Origin: Bacteriovoracaceae bacterium UBA6144
GTDB lineage: Bacteria > Bdellovibrionota > Bacteriovoracia > Bacteriovoracales > Bacteriovoracaceae
NCBI GenBank assembly: GCA_002435705.1
Contig: DIVA01000113.1
Span: 3,090 to 8,573, forward strand
DNA: 5,484 nt
Reading direction: 5' to 3'
Position numbers and translations under genes: made by a program. Shown here piece by piece: positions 1 through 5,484 of this stretch; the first letter of the stretch is position 1; each line of letters starts with the position of its first letter. The notes under the pieces were generated by a model, which saw only the letters and a program-made list of their open reading frames with translations, had not been told where the DNA came from and did not search any database.

Positions 1-209
1 AGCACGCGCTTCACCATCCAGATCGGAGACTTCGAAACGGAGGACATGGTGTTAATCATGCGCTTCACATCGTTGTCTTTCATGTGTTTAAAAATAACTT
101 TTGTGGCACTCGGACCGAGCGCAGAAAGCAGAATAGCGGCCTTTTCCTGGCCGCTTAAAAGTTGGTACTCAACATCGGGGTCGAGTGTGCTATTTTCACC
201 TTGGGCCAT
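1..209 (-). CDS. fliG: Flagellar motor switch protein FliG, N-terminal part (cut by window edge)
   Basis: FliG is the C-ring protein that caps the MS ring and couples stator torque to rotation. Only the first 69 codons are present, starting at an ATG at 207-209 and running off the left edge with no stop. The visible residues fit the FliG N-terminal domain, the part that docks on the FliF tail: a short polar leader of about 17 residues, then LSGQEKAAILLSALGPSA (residues 18-35), then a helix with FKHMKDNDVKRM (40-51). The start is supported by an AGAGGT Shine-Dalgarno (217-222) with a 7-nt spacer. The gene lies 19 nt downstream of fliF, the usual neighbour, which suggests co-translation of the two binding partners. 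The middle and torque-generating C-terminal domains lie outside the window, so their integrity cannot be judged. The identification is from family knowledge and is firm. Confidence 0.93.
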   Translation of the reverse strand, partial: MAQGENSTLDPDVEYQLLSGQEKAAILLSALGPSATKVIFKHMKDNDVKRMINTMSSVSKSPIWMVKRV

Positions 210-228
210 AACTCACACCTCTTGCTTG

Positions 229-1917
229 CTAAGCAATCTCTTTTTGGGTTTCTACCGCGTGGATCATCTCATGAACCACCTGGGCTGCTTTCCCCGGATT
301 TTGCTCAACCAGTGCAATAATTTTTTCTCTTAGCATGTTTCCTTCAATTTTTTCAGGGTTCAATTTGTCCTCTATCGAGGGCAGTACATCCTCAAGACCA
401 GGCAATCTTTGATTTGCTTGAATCTTCTCAAGCTCTTCAAGTGTGCGTGGGAGGAAATCCTCGATACTCTCAACCGTATTCTCTGTGAGCCACTGAATGA
501 ACGGTCTTACGACGATGAAGAAGAATAACGTGATCAGCGCTCCGATCATGAGATACTTTGAAACGTTTTTGAGGATCTCGCGATTTTCACGAGCACGCAT
601 GATGGCTTCCATCTCTGCGAGATCCTCTGTAGCGAACTCCATGTTCTTGATGACAAGCTTGTCACCACGGTTAGGGTTCACACCAATCGCAGAAGCAACG
701 ATCTGTTGGAAGTTAGCAAGCTCAGCCTCTGACCATGGTTGGTACTTCGTGACAGCAAGGCCTTCGTCATTAAGGACAGTGGCGCCGTCCTTATCTTTAA
801 CTGGCACGCGCTTTCCATCGACCATGACGGCCACACTAATCTCTTGAACATCAGCTGTGGGCTTCTTGCTCTTGGTCACAGTGGTGGGAACATTGTAGTT
901 ACGAGTCACAAGACTTTTGTCAACGTCATTTCTTGTTTCAGGAATTCCAGGCTGTGGCTGCTCTCCCGGAAGGTTCGAGCGTGCTCCCGGGATCCCTTGT
1001 GGAGACGGACGAACGCCTTGCATTTTCTGTTCGTTCTTCACTTCTGAAACGACCGCGGTGTTTTCTTGATCGTATTGAGTCTGAGTTTCTACTTTTTCAG
1101 AGAAATCCATTTTGACTGTGACTTTGGCGATGACTTTGCCATTCCCCACCACGCGTCCCAAAATATCTTCAATTCTTTTTTCGTACTGGTCATTCATCTT
1201 AGCTTCAAGAGCGATGCGACTGGCCGTTTGTGTGCTCATGCTGTCGCCATCGTTTTCAGACAGCTTTTTACCACGGCTATCGATCACCACGACGTGATGA
1301 CTGCGCATCCCATCAACGGATGAAGACACAAGGCTCTGAAGGCCTTTGATCTCATCGCTGGTCATGGTTACACCACGCTCAACATCTAAAACAACTGAGG
1401 CTGAAGGCGGTTTTCTTTCTGTCACAAAGGGACTTGATTCAGGAATGGATAAGTGAACACGAGCGCGAGCGACGCCTCGGAGATGCATGATGGTTTTAAC
1501 CAACTCACCCTCAAGCGCTCTCTGTTTATTAATTTTTTGAACAAAGGAGGTGGTGCCGAAGCTCTGCTTGTCAAAGATTTCGTACCCAACTGTTCCAGAA
1601 AAGTTTACACCTTTCTTAGCGATCTCAAGGCGCCAGATCTCCACTTGCTCCTCAGGAACAAGAATGGATTTACCTTCGTCAGAAATTTGATAGTTAATCT
1701 TGCCCTCTTCGAGCAAACGAGCGATTGCCGCCGCATCATCTTTGGTGAGATCGGTATAGAGGACCTTGTATTGTCCCTTGCCTGCCCACATCACAACTGC
1801 AAAAAGTGATCCCACGATAAGAGCAGCAATAGCAACTAGACCGATTCTACGAGTGATATCGAGACTACGAAAGAACTCGATAAAATTCGCCATCATGTTT
1901 GAGAAAAAACCGTCCAA
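229..1917 (-). CDS. fliF: Flagellar MS-ring protein FliF
   Basis: FliF oligomerises in the inner membrane to form the MS ring, the base on which rod, export gate and C ring assemble. The 562-residue product is of normal family length. In order: a first membrane helix at about 25-45; ring-building motifs of the YscJ/FliF fold from about 48, including LYTDL (53-57) and the FliF hallmark GYEIFDKQSFGTTSFVQKIN (111-130), followed by QRALEGEL; a further periplasmic ring-building region from about 230 to 430; a Pro/Gly-rich loop at about 301-326 with GIPGARSN, matching the usual GVPGALSN segment of FliF; a second membrane helix at about 455-475; and a cytoplasmic tail ending in the FliG-binding segment LREKIIALVEQNPGKAAQVV (529-548). 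The start is TTG, chosen because AGGAGG lies 5 nt upstream; the first ATGs (codons 8 and 9) lie too far from it. The gene is 53 nt after fliE and 19 nt before fliG. Confidence 0.97.
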   Translation of the reverse strand: MDGFFSNMMANFIEFFRSLDITRRIGLVAIAALIVGSLFAVVMWAGKGQYKVLYTDLTKDDAAAIARLLEEGKINYQISDEGKSILVPEEQVEIWRLEIAKKGVNFSGTVGYEIFDKQSFGTTSFVQKINKQRALEGELVKTIMHLRGVARARVHLSIPESSPFVTERKPPSASVVLDVERGVTMTSDEIKGLQSLVSSSVDGMRSHHVVVIDSRGKKLSENDGDSMSTQTASRIALEAKMNDQYEKRIEDILGRVVGNGKVIAKVTVKMDFSEKVETQTQYDQENTAVVSEVKNEQKMQGVRPSPQGIPGARSNLPGEQPQPGIPETRNDVDKSLVTRNYNVPTTVTKSKKPTADVQEISVAVMVDGKRVPVKDKDGATVLNDEGLAVTKYQPWSEAELANFQQIVASAIGVNPNRGDKLVIKNMEFATEDLAEMEAIMRARENREILKNVSKYLMIGALITLFFFIVVRPFIQWLTENTVESIEDFLPRTLEELEKIQANQRLPGLEDVLPSIEDKLNPEKIEGNMLREKIIALVEQNPGKAAQVVHEMIHAVETQKEIA

Positions 1918-1928
1918 GTGACCCTCCT
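1918..1928 (-). promoter_or_regulatory. Strong Shine-Dalgarno fixing a TTG start for fliF
   Basis: On the minus strand the sequence reads AGGAGGGTCAC and is followed directly by TTG. The AGGAGG core (1923-1928) is 5 nt from the TTG at 1915-1917. The first in-frame ATG (1894-1896) would be about 26 nt from the core, too far for normal initiation. The TTG is therefore the likely start, adding MDGFFSN ahead of the first ATG. Confidence 0.75.
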
Positions 1929-1970
1929 GGTCTCAAAGATCAAAGTCCTAAAGCCTTCCTGGCTAAAAAA

Positions 1971-2327
1971 CTATATCTGCGTTCTCATTATCTCTTTATA
2001 CGCTTCCAACACTTTCGAGCGAACCTGGTTCATCGTCTTAAAGGCGATCTCGGCACGCTCAACAGCTAACAGCGTTTCATGTAAATTTTTACTCTCTCCG
2101 CTGGCGATCTTCTGCATCGCCACGTCTGCCTCGTTCTGCATTGCATTTACCTTGCCAATGGACTCCTGAAGCATGTCTCCAAATGATTTGGCTCCAGATG
2201 ATTTCTCAACCCCTGGAGTTTCAATGTGATCAAATTGATCTTGAATTTCATTGCCGACCTTAGAAGACCAGCCACCGGCGTCGTGGTTTTTTAAAATGCT
2301 TTGAAGATCACTCACATTTTTAATCAT
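1971..2327 (-). CDS. fliE: Flagellar hook-basal body protein FliE
   Basis: FliE is the small adaptor between the MS ring/export gate and the proximal rod, and it is needed for export of later rod and hook subunits. The product is 118 residues, slightly longer than the roughly 100-110 usual for the family. The extra length is in a polar, low-conservation N-terminal region (about residues 1-45). The conserved part begins at SFGDMLQESIGKVNAMQNEAD (48-68, less its last residue in typical motifs) and continues through GESKNLHETLLAVERAEIAF (77-96) to the C-terminal helix QVRSKVLEAYKEIMR (101-115), which matches the FliE C-terminal signature. The ATG start is supported by AAGGA (2335-2339), spacer 7 nt, which overlaps the flgC stop codon. 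The gene lies between flgC (10-nt gap) and fliF (53-nt gap), as in many flgBC-fliEFG operons. Confidence 0.95.
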   Translation of the reverse strand: MIKNVSDLQSILKNHDAGGWSSKVGNEIQDQFDHIETPGVEKSSGAKSFGDMLQESIGKVNAMQNEADVAMQKIASGESKNLHETLLAVERAEIAFKTMNQVRSKVLEAYKEIMRTQI

Positions 2328-2337
2328 GGTCTAATCC

Positions 2338-2778
2338 TTAGTTTCTACCAATCTCAAGCGTCTTTATCGCCATTGATTTTGTCGTATTGACCGCCGAGAT
2401 GTTTGCTTCGTAAGCTCTCTGAGCTTCAATCATATTGGCCATCTCCTGCATCACATTGATGTCAGGGTAAGCGACGTATCCGTCTTTATTTGCGTCTGGG
2501 TGATTGGGCTCATACTTCAAAATGGGTGGCTTATCACTGTTAGATACTTCCACGGCATGAACCGTTTGAGCCTTCTCGTCGATCTCACCTTCGAGGATCT
2601 CCGAGAAACTATCGCGTGCCGGCTCAGAGCCGAACACGACTTCTTTCTTACGATAAGGGCCGCCCTCAGCCGTACGTGTGGTCTGAGCATTGGCGATGTT
2701 TGAAGAAATAGATTCCATCCGCTTTCTTTGAGCAGCGAGACCGGAAGAGCTAATTTTCAAACTTGTCAGTAGATCCAT
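2338..2778 (-). CDS. flgC: Flagellar proximal rod protein FlgC
   Basis: FlgC is a structural subunit of the proximal rod, exported through the flagellar type III system and assembled in the periplasm. The 146-residue product is close to the normal family length of about 135-150. It carries the rod N-terminal signature SGLAAQRKRMESISSNIANA (12-31) followed by the FlgC-specific TTRTAEGGPYRKKE (33-46), the central YEPNHPDANKDGYVAYPDIN (89-108), and the C-terminal coiled-coil helix AQRAYEANISAVNTTKSM (119-136) ending in LEIG. As expected for a rod protein there is no cleavable signal peptide. The ATG start has AAGGAG (2785-2790) 6 nt upstream, overlapping the flgB stop codon TAA, which points to tight translational coupling with flgB. 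The gap to fliE is 10 nt. Confidence 0.97.
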   Translation of the reverse strand: MDLLTSLKISSSGLAAQRKRMESISSNIANAQTTRTAEGGPYRKKEVVFGSEPARDSFSEILEGEIDEKAQTVHAVEVSNSDKPPILKYEPNHPDANKDGYVAYPDINVMQEMANMIEAQRAYEANISAVNTTKSMAIKTLEIGRN

Positions 2779-2788
2779 TCTCTACTCC

Positions 2789-3196
2789 TTATTTCTCGTT
2801 ATTCAGCGTGTACTTCATCAACCCAAGCTTCTTATTAATAAGCTGCACAGTTGTGTCATACATAATCTTGTTCTCTGCCATCTGGGCCATTTCAGCTTCT
2901 ACATCCACCGTGTTACCGTTTTCCGAAACAACACCATTTGGATTTTCATAAACTTCTGGCTCTAAATTATTAAAACCACCGCCACCAACATTGAAATGCT
3001 GGTCATCGGCTGTGTTCATGGAGAGGTTTCCATCAACGTCGAGGGCCCGCGCCAAGGCTTCTTCAAAATCAAGTTTCGTCGCTTTATACCCAGGGGTCTG
3101 AGCATTGGCGACATTTGAAGTGCCAAGCTCCTGCCTCATCTCACGAAATTTGAGAGAGGTGGAGAGGGCCTGCATGGTTTTATCATTCACGTTCAT
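2789..3196 (-). CDS. flgB: Flagellar proximal rod protein FlgB
   Basis: FlgB is a proximal rod subunit, partner of FlgC and FliE. From the ATG the product is 135 residues, normal for the family. It has the rod N-terminal signature SNVANAQTPGYKATKLDFEEAL (27-48, first 20 residues the most diagnostic), a glycine-rich turn NVGGGGFNN (69-77), and the C-terminal segment NTVDVEAEMAQMAENKIMYD (95-114) followed by a helix to KLGLMKYTL, corresponding to the usual VDLDREMAELAEN...Y pattern of FlgB. An in-frame TTG directly precedes the ATG (3197-3199). I prefer the ATG because the AGGA Shine-Dalgarno (3204-3207) is 7 nt from it but only 4 nt from the TTG. That Shine-Dalgarno overlaps the TAG stop of the regulator upstream, so the two are probably translated as a coupled pair. 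Confidence 0.95.
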   Translation of the reverse strand: MNVNDKTMQALSTSLKFREMRQELGTSNVANAQTPGYKATKLDFEEALARALDVDGNLSMNTADDQHFNVGGGGFNNLEPEVYENPNGVVSENGNTVDVEAEMAQMAENKIMYDTTVQLINKKLGLMKYTLNNEK

Positions 3197-3208
3197 CAAA
3201 AATTCCTA
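3197..3208 (-). promoter_or_regulatory. Shine-Dalgarno/stop overlap deciding the flgB start
   Basis: On the minus strand the sequence reads TAGGAATTTTTG followed by ATG. TAG is the regulator's stop codon (3206-3208) and AGGA (3204-3207) is the ribosome binding site. A 7-nt spacer to the ATG matches the 6-7 nt seen at flgC, fliE and fliG, so the adjacent TTG is probably not the main start. Confidence 0.6.
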
Positions 3209-4144
3209 GCGAAGATTCACAAAGTACTGTGATCCTTCTGAGCGGTATTCGTTGATTTTATTTCTCAAAGTTCTGATGCTCACACCCAAGATCTTGGCAG
3301 CCTGAGTTCTGTTTTCAGAAGTGAACACAAGAGCTTTTTTAATGAGAAGTTTTTCAGCGTCTTTAAGCGACATGAGTTTTACGCCGTCTTCATCTGTCTC
3401 AAGTGAGAAGCCAGCTTCTTTCTTGGTTTCTGCCATGAAGCAGCGAGTTTCGATGACATTATTTTCTGCGACAGAAGCGGCTGAGCGGATGGCAGCTCTG
3501 AGCTCAGAGATGTTGCCATTCCAGGCTTGGTCGTTAAGACGAGCAAGAGCTTCAGGAGACAGTGTGAGATCTTCTGAACCCGTTTCAGCACACCATTCTT
3601 TTGAGAATTCACGGGCCAATGCTTCCACGTCAGTTCCTCTTTCTCTTAAGGGCATTAAGTGAATTTGGGCACCACCAAAGTATGTAAGTAGTGGACGAGA
3701 AAACTTGCCAGCTCCAACGAGTTTAGAAAGATTCTTCGTTGTTGTCGCAAGGATACGCACATCTAACTCATAATCTGGAAGCTCTTGAAGGATAGTATAC
3801 AGTCTTTTTTGGAAAACTTCATCCAGTGCATCAATGTGGGCAAAGATAACCGTTCCGCCATTGGCAACTTCGAGGACACCACGCTGGAAGCGACCGTCGG
3901 CTTCTCTAAAGCCTAAGACTCTTCTCTCAACCTCAGCCACATCAGAGCTGCAATCGACGACTTCGATCGGCGCGTTCTTACGGATTGAATTAAGGTGAAT
4001 GTATTGCCCGAAAGTTTTCTTCCCACAGCCCGCTTCTCCGCTGATGAGAACCGGAGTCTTCGTGACAGCAACGTTTCTTGCTGTTTCCAAAGACTTTTGG
4101 AATTTAGGGTGAGTACCAATTATTTCGTTTCCTGACTTTAACAT
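3206..4144 (-). CDS. Degenerate sigma-54-activator-like regulator (AAA+ plus Fis-type HTH)
   Basis: Probable flagellar transcription regulator of 312 residues with the bacterial enhancer-binding protein fold but no receiver or other sensory domain: the AAA+ core starts at about residue 8 (IIGTHPKFQ). Walker A is kept (GEAGCGKKT, 36-44). Other catalytic signatures are changed: the GAFTGA sigma-54-contact loop is missing and that stretch (78-96) is about 4 residues short; Walker B reads GGTVIFAHID (96-105), with Ala-His where Asp-Glu is expected; the sensor I Asn is Thr136; the GxFRxDLxxRL arginine-finger motif reads GKFSRPLLTYF (146-156); the sensor II Arg is Ser213 in WNGNISEL. The C-terminal helix-turn-helix looks intact (NRTQAAKILGVSIRTLRNKI, 278-297). 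The start has AGGAGG (4149-4154), 4 nt from the ATG. It lies 26 nt after the TPR-like gene and directly before flgB. I infer a DNA-binding protein unlikely to remodel sigma-54 by itself; the exact role is unknown. Confidence 0.85.
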   Translation of the reverse strand: MLKSGNEIIGTHPKFQKSLETARNVAVTKTPVLISGEAGCGKKTFGQYIHLNSIRKNAPIEVVDCSSDVAEVERRVLGFREADGRFQRGVLEVANGGTVIFAHIDALDEVFQKRLYTILQELPDYELDVRILATTTKNLSKLVGAGKFSRPLLTYFGGAQIHLMPLRERGTDVEALAREFSKEWCAETGSEDLTLSPEALARLNDQAWNGNISELRAAIRSAASVAENNVIETRCFMAETKKEAGFSLETDEDGVKLMSLKDAEKLLIKKALVFTSENRTQAAKILGVSIRTLRNKINEYRSEGSQYFVNLR

Positions 4145-4170
4145 TAGACCTCCTGTCCGTTGTCAAAAGT

Positions 4171-5484
4171 TTATAACCGCTTTTCTTTTAATGTGAGATC
4201 AGACAATTCCGTCCTGGCCATCTCTCTCACATAAAGCGGTACTTCTTCTTTATCTATTAGTTGCTCTAGTACAGCTCTTCCTTCTTTCAGTTTACCATTT
4301 CTCAAGAGAGATAGACCTAACAAATACTCAATTCGCGAAGTGTAAGGAGATTTTATAAATTGCTCTTTAAACTGAACAACTAACTCCTCTATCTCTTTCC
4401 AATCTATCTTTTTCTCTTCGGCCACCAAACTCTCGATTAAGAGATAGTTGACTCTTTCTGCTACATTCAAGATCGGTGCCGACTTTGATTGTTGGATATC
4501 TTTAACCAAGGCCTTCACTACCGATTTAAATTTCTCATTGTCTTTGAGGTTATACAGACTCTCGACGTAACCCATTAAAAGATCAGCCATCTGGCGAGGG
4601 GTAAGACGATTATTCCTATCTTGCTTTACCAGGGCATTTTCATACTCATTGGCCGCATCCGCCCATTTCCCAGTCTTAAAATCCACTTGAGCTTTGTAAA
4701 ATGTATAGGTCATGGAAGCGCGTAATGACACCGGATACGAGGCCAGAATGGCTCGGGCTTGGTCCCAATTTTTATTGGAAACAGCTTTAATCAGGGCCAA
4801 CTCCTCAACCATGTCTTGAAGCGGAAGCGTTTTAGTTCGCTCAACCCATAGAGGGTACTCGCGCTCTTCTTGATCTTTCATACTTTTAAGTTGAGCGTAG
4901 GCCCTCTCAAAACTTTCATATAAACCAAGTTTGATGAAACTTTCAGCAATGATGAAGTTCATATAAGGATTGGCTGCCACTTTAGAGTCATATTTCTCTT
5001 TATACACTTCCCAAGTTTTCACTGCTTTTGTGTAATCCTCTTGGAAGTAGTCCTGTTGAACTAGTCCGTAAACGATTTCTGCTCCATCCCCTTCGAAGAC
5101 TCTTCTCTCTGAGGGCTTAAGAGTATCCAGTGGAATGGTCGCAAGGTAAGAGAGGGCCTTAGTGAACTCTTTCTTCGTGATCATCGTTCTCAGGCGAGTC
5201 AGCCAGAGTAATTTCTTGAGGTCAGGATTAAGAGCAGATTTTTCATCTGCTGACTGATCTAGAAAGACTTCCGATTCGATATCTGCTGTGGTGGGGTAAA
5301 GCTTGCGGTTCATGACGAAACCGACATAGCGGAGCTTCGCCTCATAACGGATCTGCGCACTAGGACTGCGATCAATTGAATTTTTATAGAGGGCAATGGT
5401 CTGAGCGGCTGGACGGTCTAGAATCTCATAGGTCAGTGCCAAACGAAGTCTGGCCGCTGGAGCTTCCATCATATAGGAGTAATT
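4171..5484 (-). CDS. TPR-like helical-repeat protein, 5' end missing
   Basis: Open reading frame of 437 visible codons ending in TAA at 4171-4173. The frame stays open to the right edge, where it begins N-Y-S-Y before two Met codons at 5472 and 5469. No Shine-Dalgarno precedes those ATGs, so I read them as internal and the gene as truncated by the window. The product is almost wholly alpha-helical with TPR-like helix pairs, for example around AESFIKLGLYESFERAYAQL (roughly 180-200), YKAQVDFKTGKWADAANEYE (roughly 265-285) and IEYLLGLSLLRNGKLKEGRA (roughly 390-410). It is rich in Lys, Glu, Leu and Tyr. No membrane helix is visible; any signal peptide or lipobox would lie in the missing part. Such proteins usually act as protein-binding scaffolds. 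Position 26 nt upstream of the regulator suggests a shared transcript and possibly a motility link, but I do not recognise a specific family. Confidence 0.8.
   Translation of the reverse strand, partial: NYSYMMEAPAARLRLALTYEILDRPAAQTIALYKNSIDRSPSAQIRYEAKLRYVGFVMNRKLYPTTADIESEVFLDQSADEKSALNPDLKKLLWLTRLRTMITKKEFTKALSYLATIPLDTLKPSERRVFEGDGAEIVYGLVQQDYFQEDYTKAVKTWEVYKEKYDSKVAANPYMNFIIAESFIKLGLYESFERAYAQLKSMKDQEEREYPLWVERTKTLPLQDMVEELALIKAVSNKNWDQARAILASYPVSLRASMTYTFYKAQVDFKTGKWADAANEYENALVKQDRNNRLTPRQMADLLMGYVESLYNLKDNEKFKSVVKALVKDIQQSKSAPILNVAERVNYLLIESLVAEEKKIDWKEIEELVVQFKEQFIKSPYTSRIEYLLGLSLLRNGKLKEGRAVLEQLIDKEEVPLYVREMARTELSDLTLKEKRL

Noticed and set aside
46..333. Plus-strand frame of 95 codons across the fliF/fliG junction
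   Set aside because: It is antisense to the conserved FliF tail and FliG N-terminus and has no family resemblance.
955..1020. GC-rich patch with repeated CCGGGAG in fliF
   Set aside because: It encodes the Pro/Gly-rich periplasmic loop (GIPGARSNLPGEQ) normal for FliF; the composition follows from the amino acids.
497..1809. Several plus-strand open frames of about 60-118 codons opposite fliF
   Set aside because: They lie wholly antisense to a well-conserved gene, show no recognisable domains and overlap one another; they are frame shadows.
1952..1970. Small inverted repeat AGCC/GGCT next to a run of six A/T in the fliE-fliF gap, as a possible terminator
   Set aside because: The stem is only 4 bp, and on the transcribed strand the T-run lies before the stem rather than after it, so it does not fit an intrinsic terminator.
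2361..2385. GGCGATAA on the minus strand within flgC, resembling the -10 part of a flagellar sigma-28 promoter
   Set aside because: There is no TAAA-type -35 element at the required distance, and the bases encode the conserved C-terminal helix of FlgC.
3379..4119. Short frames within the regulator (minus strand at 3379-3612 and 3913-4119; plus strand at 3321-3662)
   Set aside because: Low-complexity translations in other frames of a gene whose own frame shows clear AAA+ and HTH motifs; no sign of a frameshift in the regulator.
4138..4166. Perfect TTGACA (minus strand, 4166-4161) in the gap before the regulator, as a possible sigma-70 -35 box
   Set aside because: With a 16-18 nt spacer the -10 position falls on the start codon and has no good TATAAT match (best about 3 of 6), and the transcript would begin inside the gene.

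Overview
All recognisable genes lie on the minus strand and read from right to left as one compact run. In transcription order they are: the 3' part of a helical-repeat (TPR-like) protein, a short transcription regulator with a sigma-54-activator fold, flgB, flgC, fliE, fliF and the first 69 codons of fliG. The last five encode the proximal rod, the rod/MS-ring junction, the MS ring and the start of the rotor switch, the parts of a bacterial flagellum that are built first. Both window edges cut a gene.

Organism: the flgB-flgC-fliE-fliF-fliG order with a sigma-54-type regulator at its head, the moderate GC content and the FliF sequence suggest a Gram-negative of the former deltaproteobacterial group. 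My best guess is a Bdellovibrio/Bacteriovorax relative (Bdellovibrionota). This is inference from gene order and protein character, not a database match.

Layout: 5484-4171 TPR-like protein (5' end missing); 4144-3206 regulator; 3196-2789 flgB; 2778-2338 flgC; 2327-1971 fliE; 1917-229 fliF; 209-1 fliG (3' end missing). Gaps are 26, 9, 10, 10, 53 and 19 nt. I see no terminator and no convincing promoter in any gap, so the run probably belongs to a longer transcript that starts outside the window. At the flgB, flgC and fliE junctions the stop codon of the upstream gene is part of the next gene's Shine-Dalgarno sequence.

How the genes fit together: FliF forms the MS ring in the inner membrane, and its cytoplasmic tail binds FliG of the C ring. 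FliE joins the MS ring/export gate to the rod, whose proximal part contains FlgB and FlgC. The regulator sits where a flagellar sigma-54 activator would be expected. It has kept its Fis-type DNA-binding helix-turn-helix and Walker A loop. It has lost the GAFTGA loop, the Walker B acidic pair, the sensor I Asn, both arginine-finger positions and the sensor II Arg, and it has no receiver domain. It looks like a pseudo-activator, which is the most interesting feature of the window. The rest is ordinary, well-conserved flagellar machinery, and I found no mobile element, CRISPR array, RNA gene or undescribed multi-gene system.
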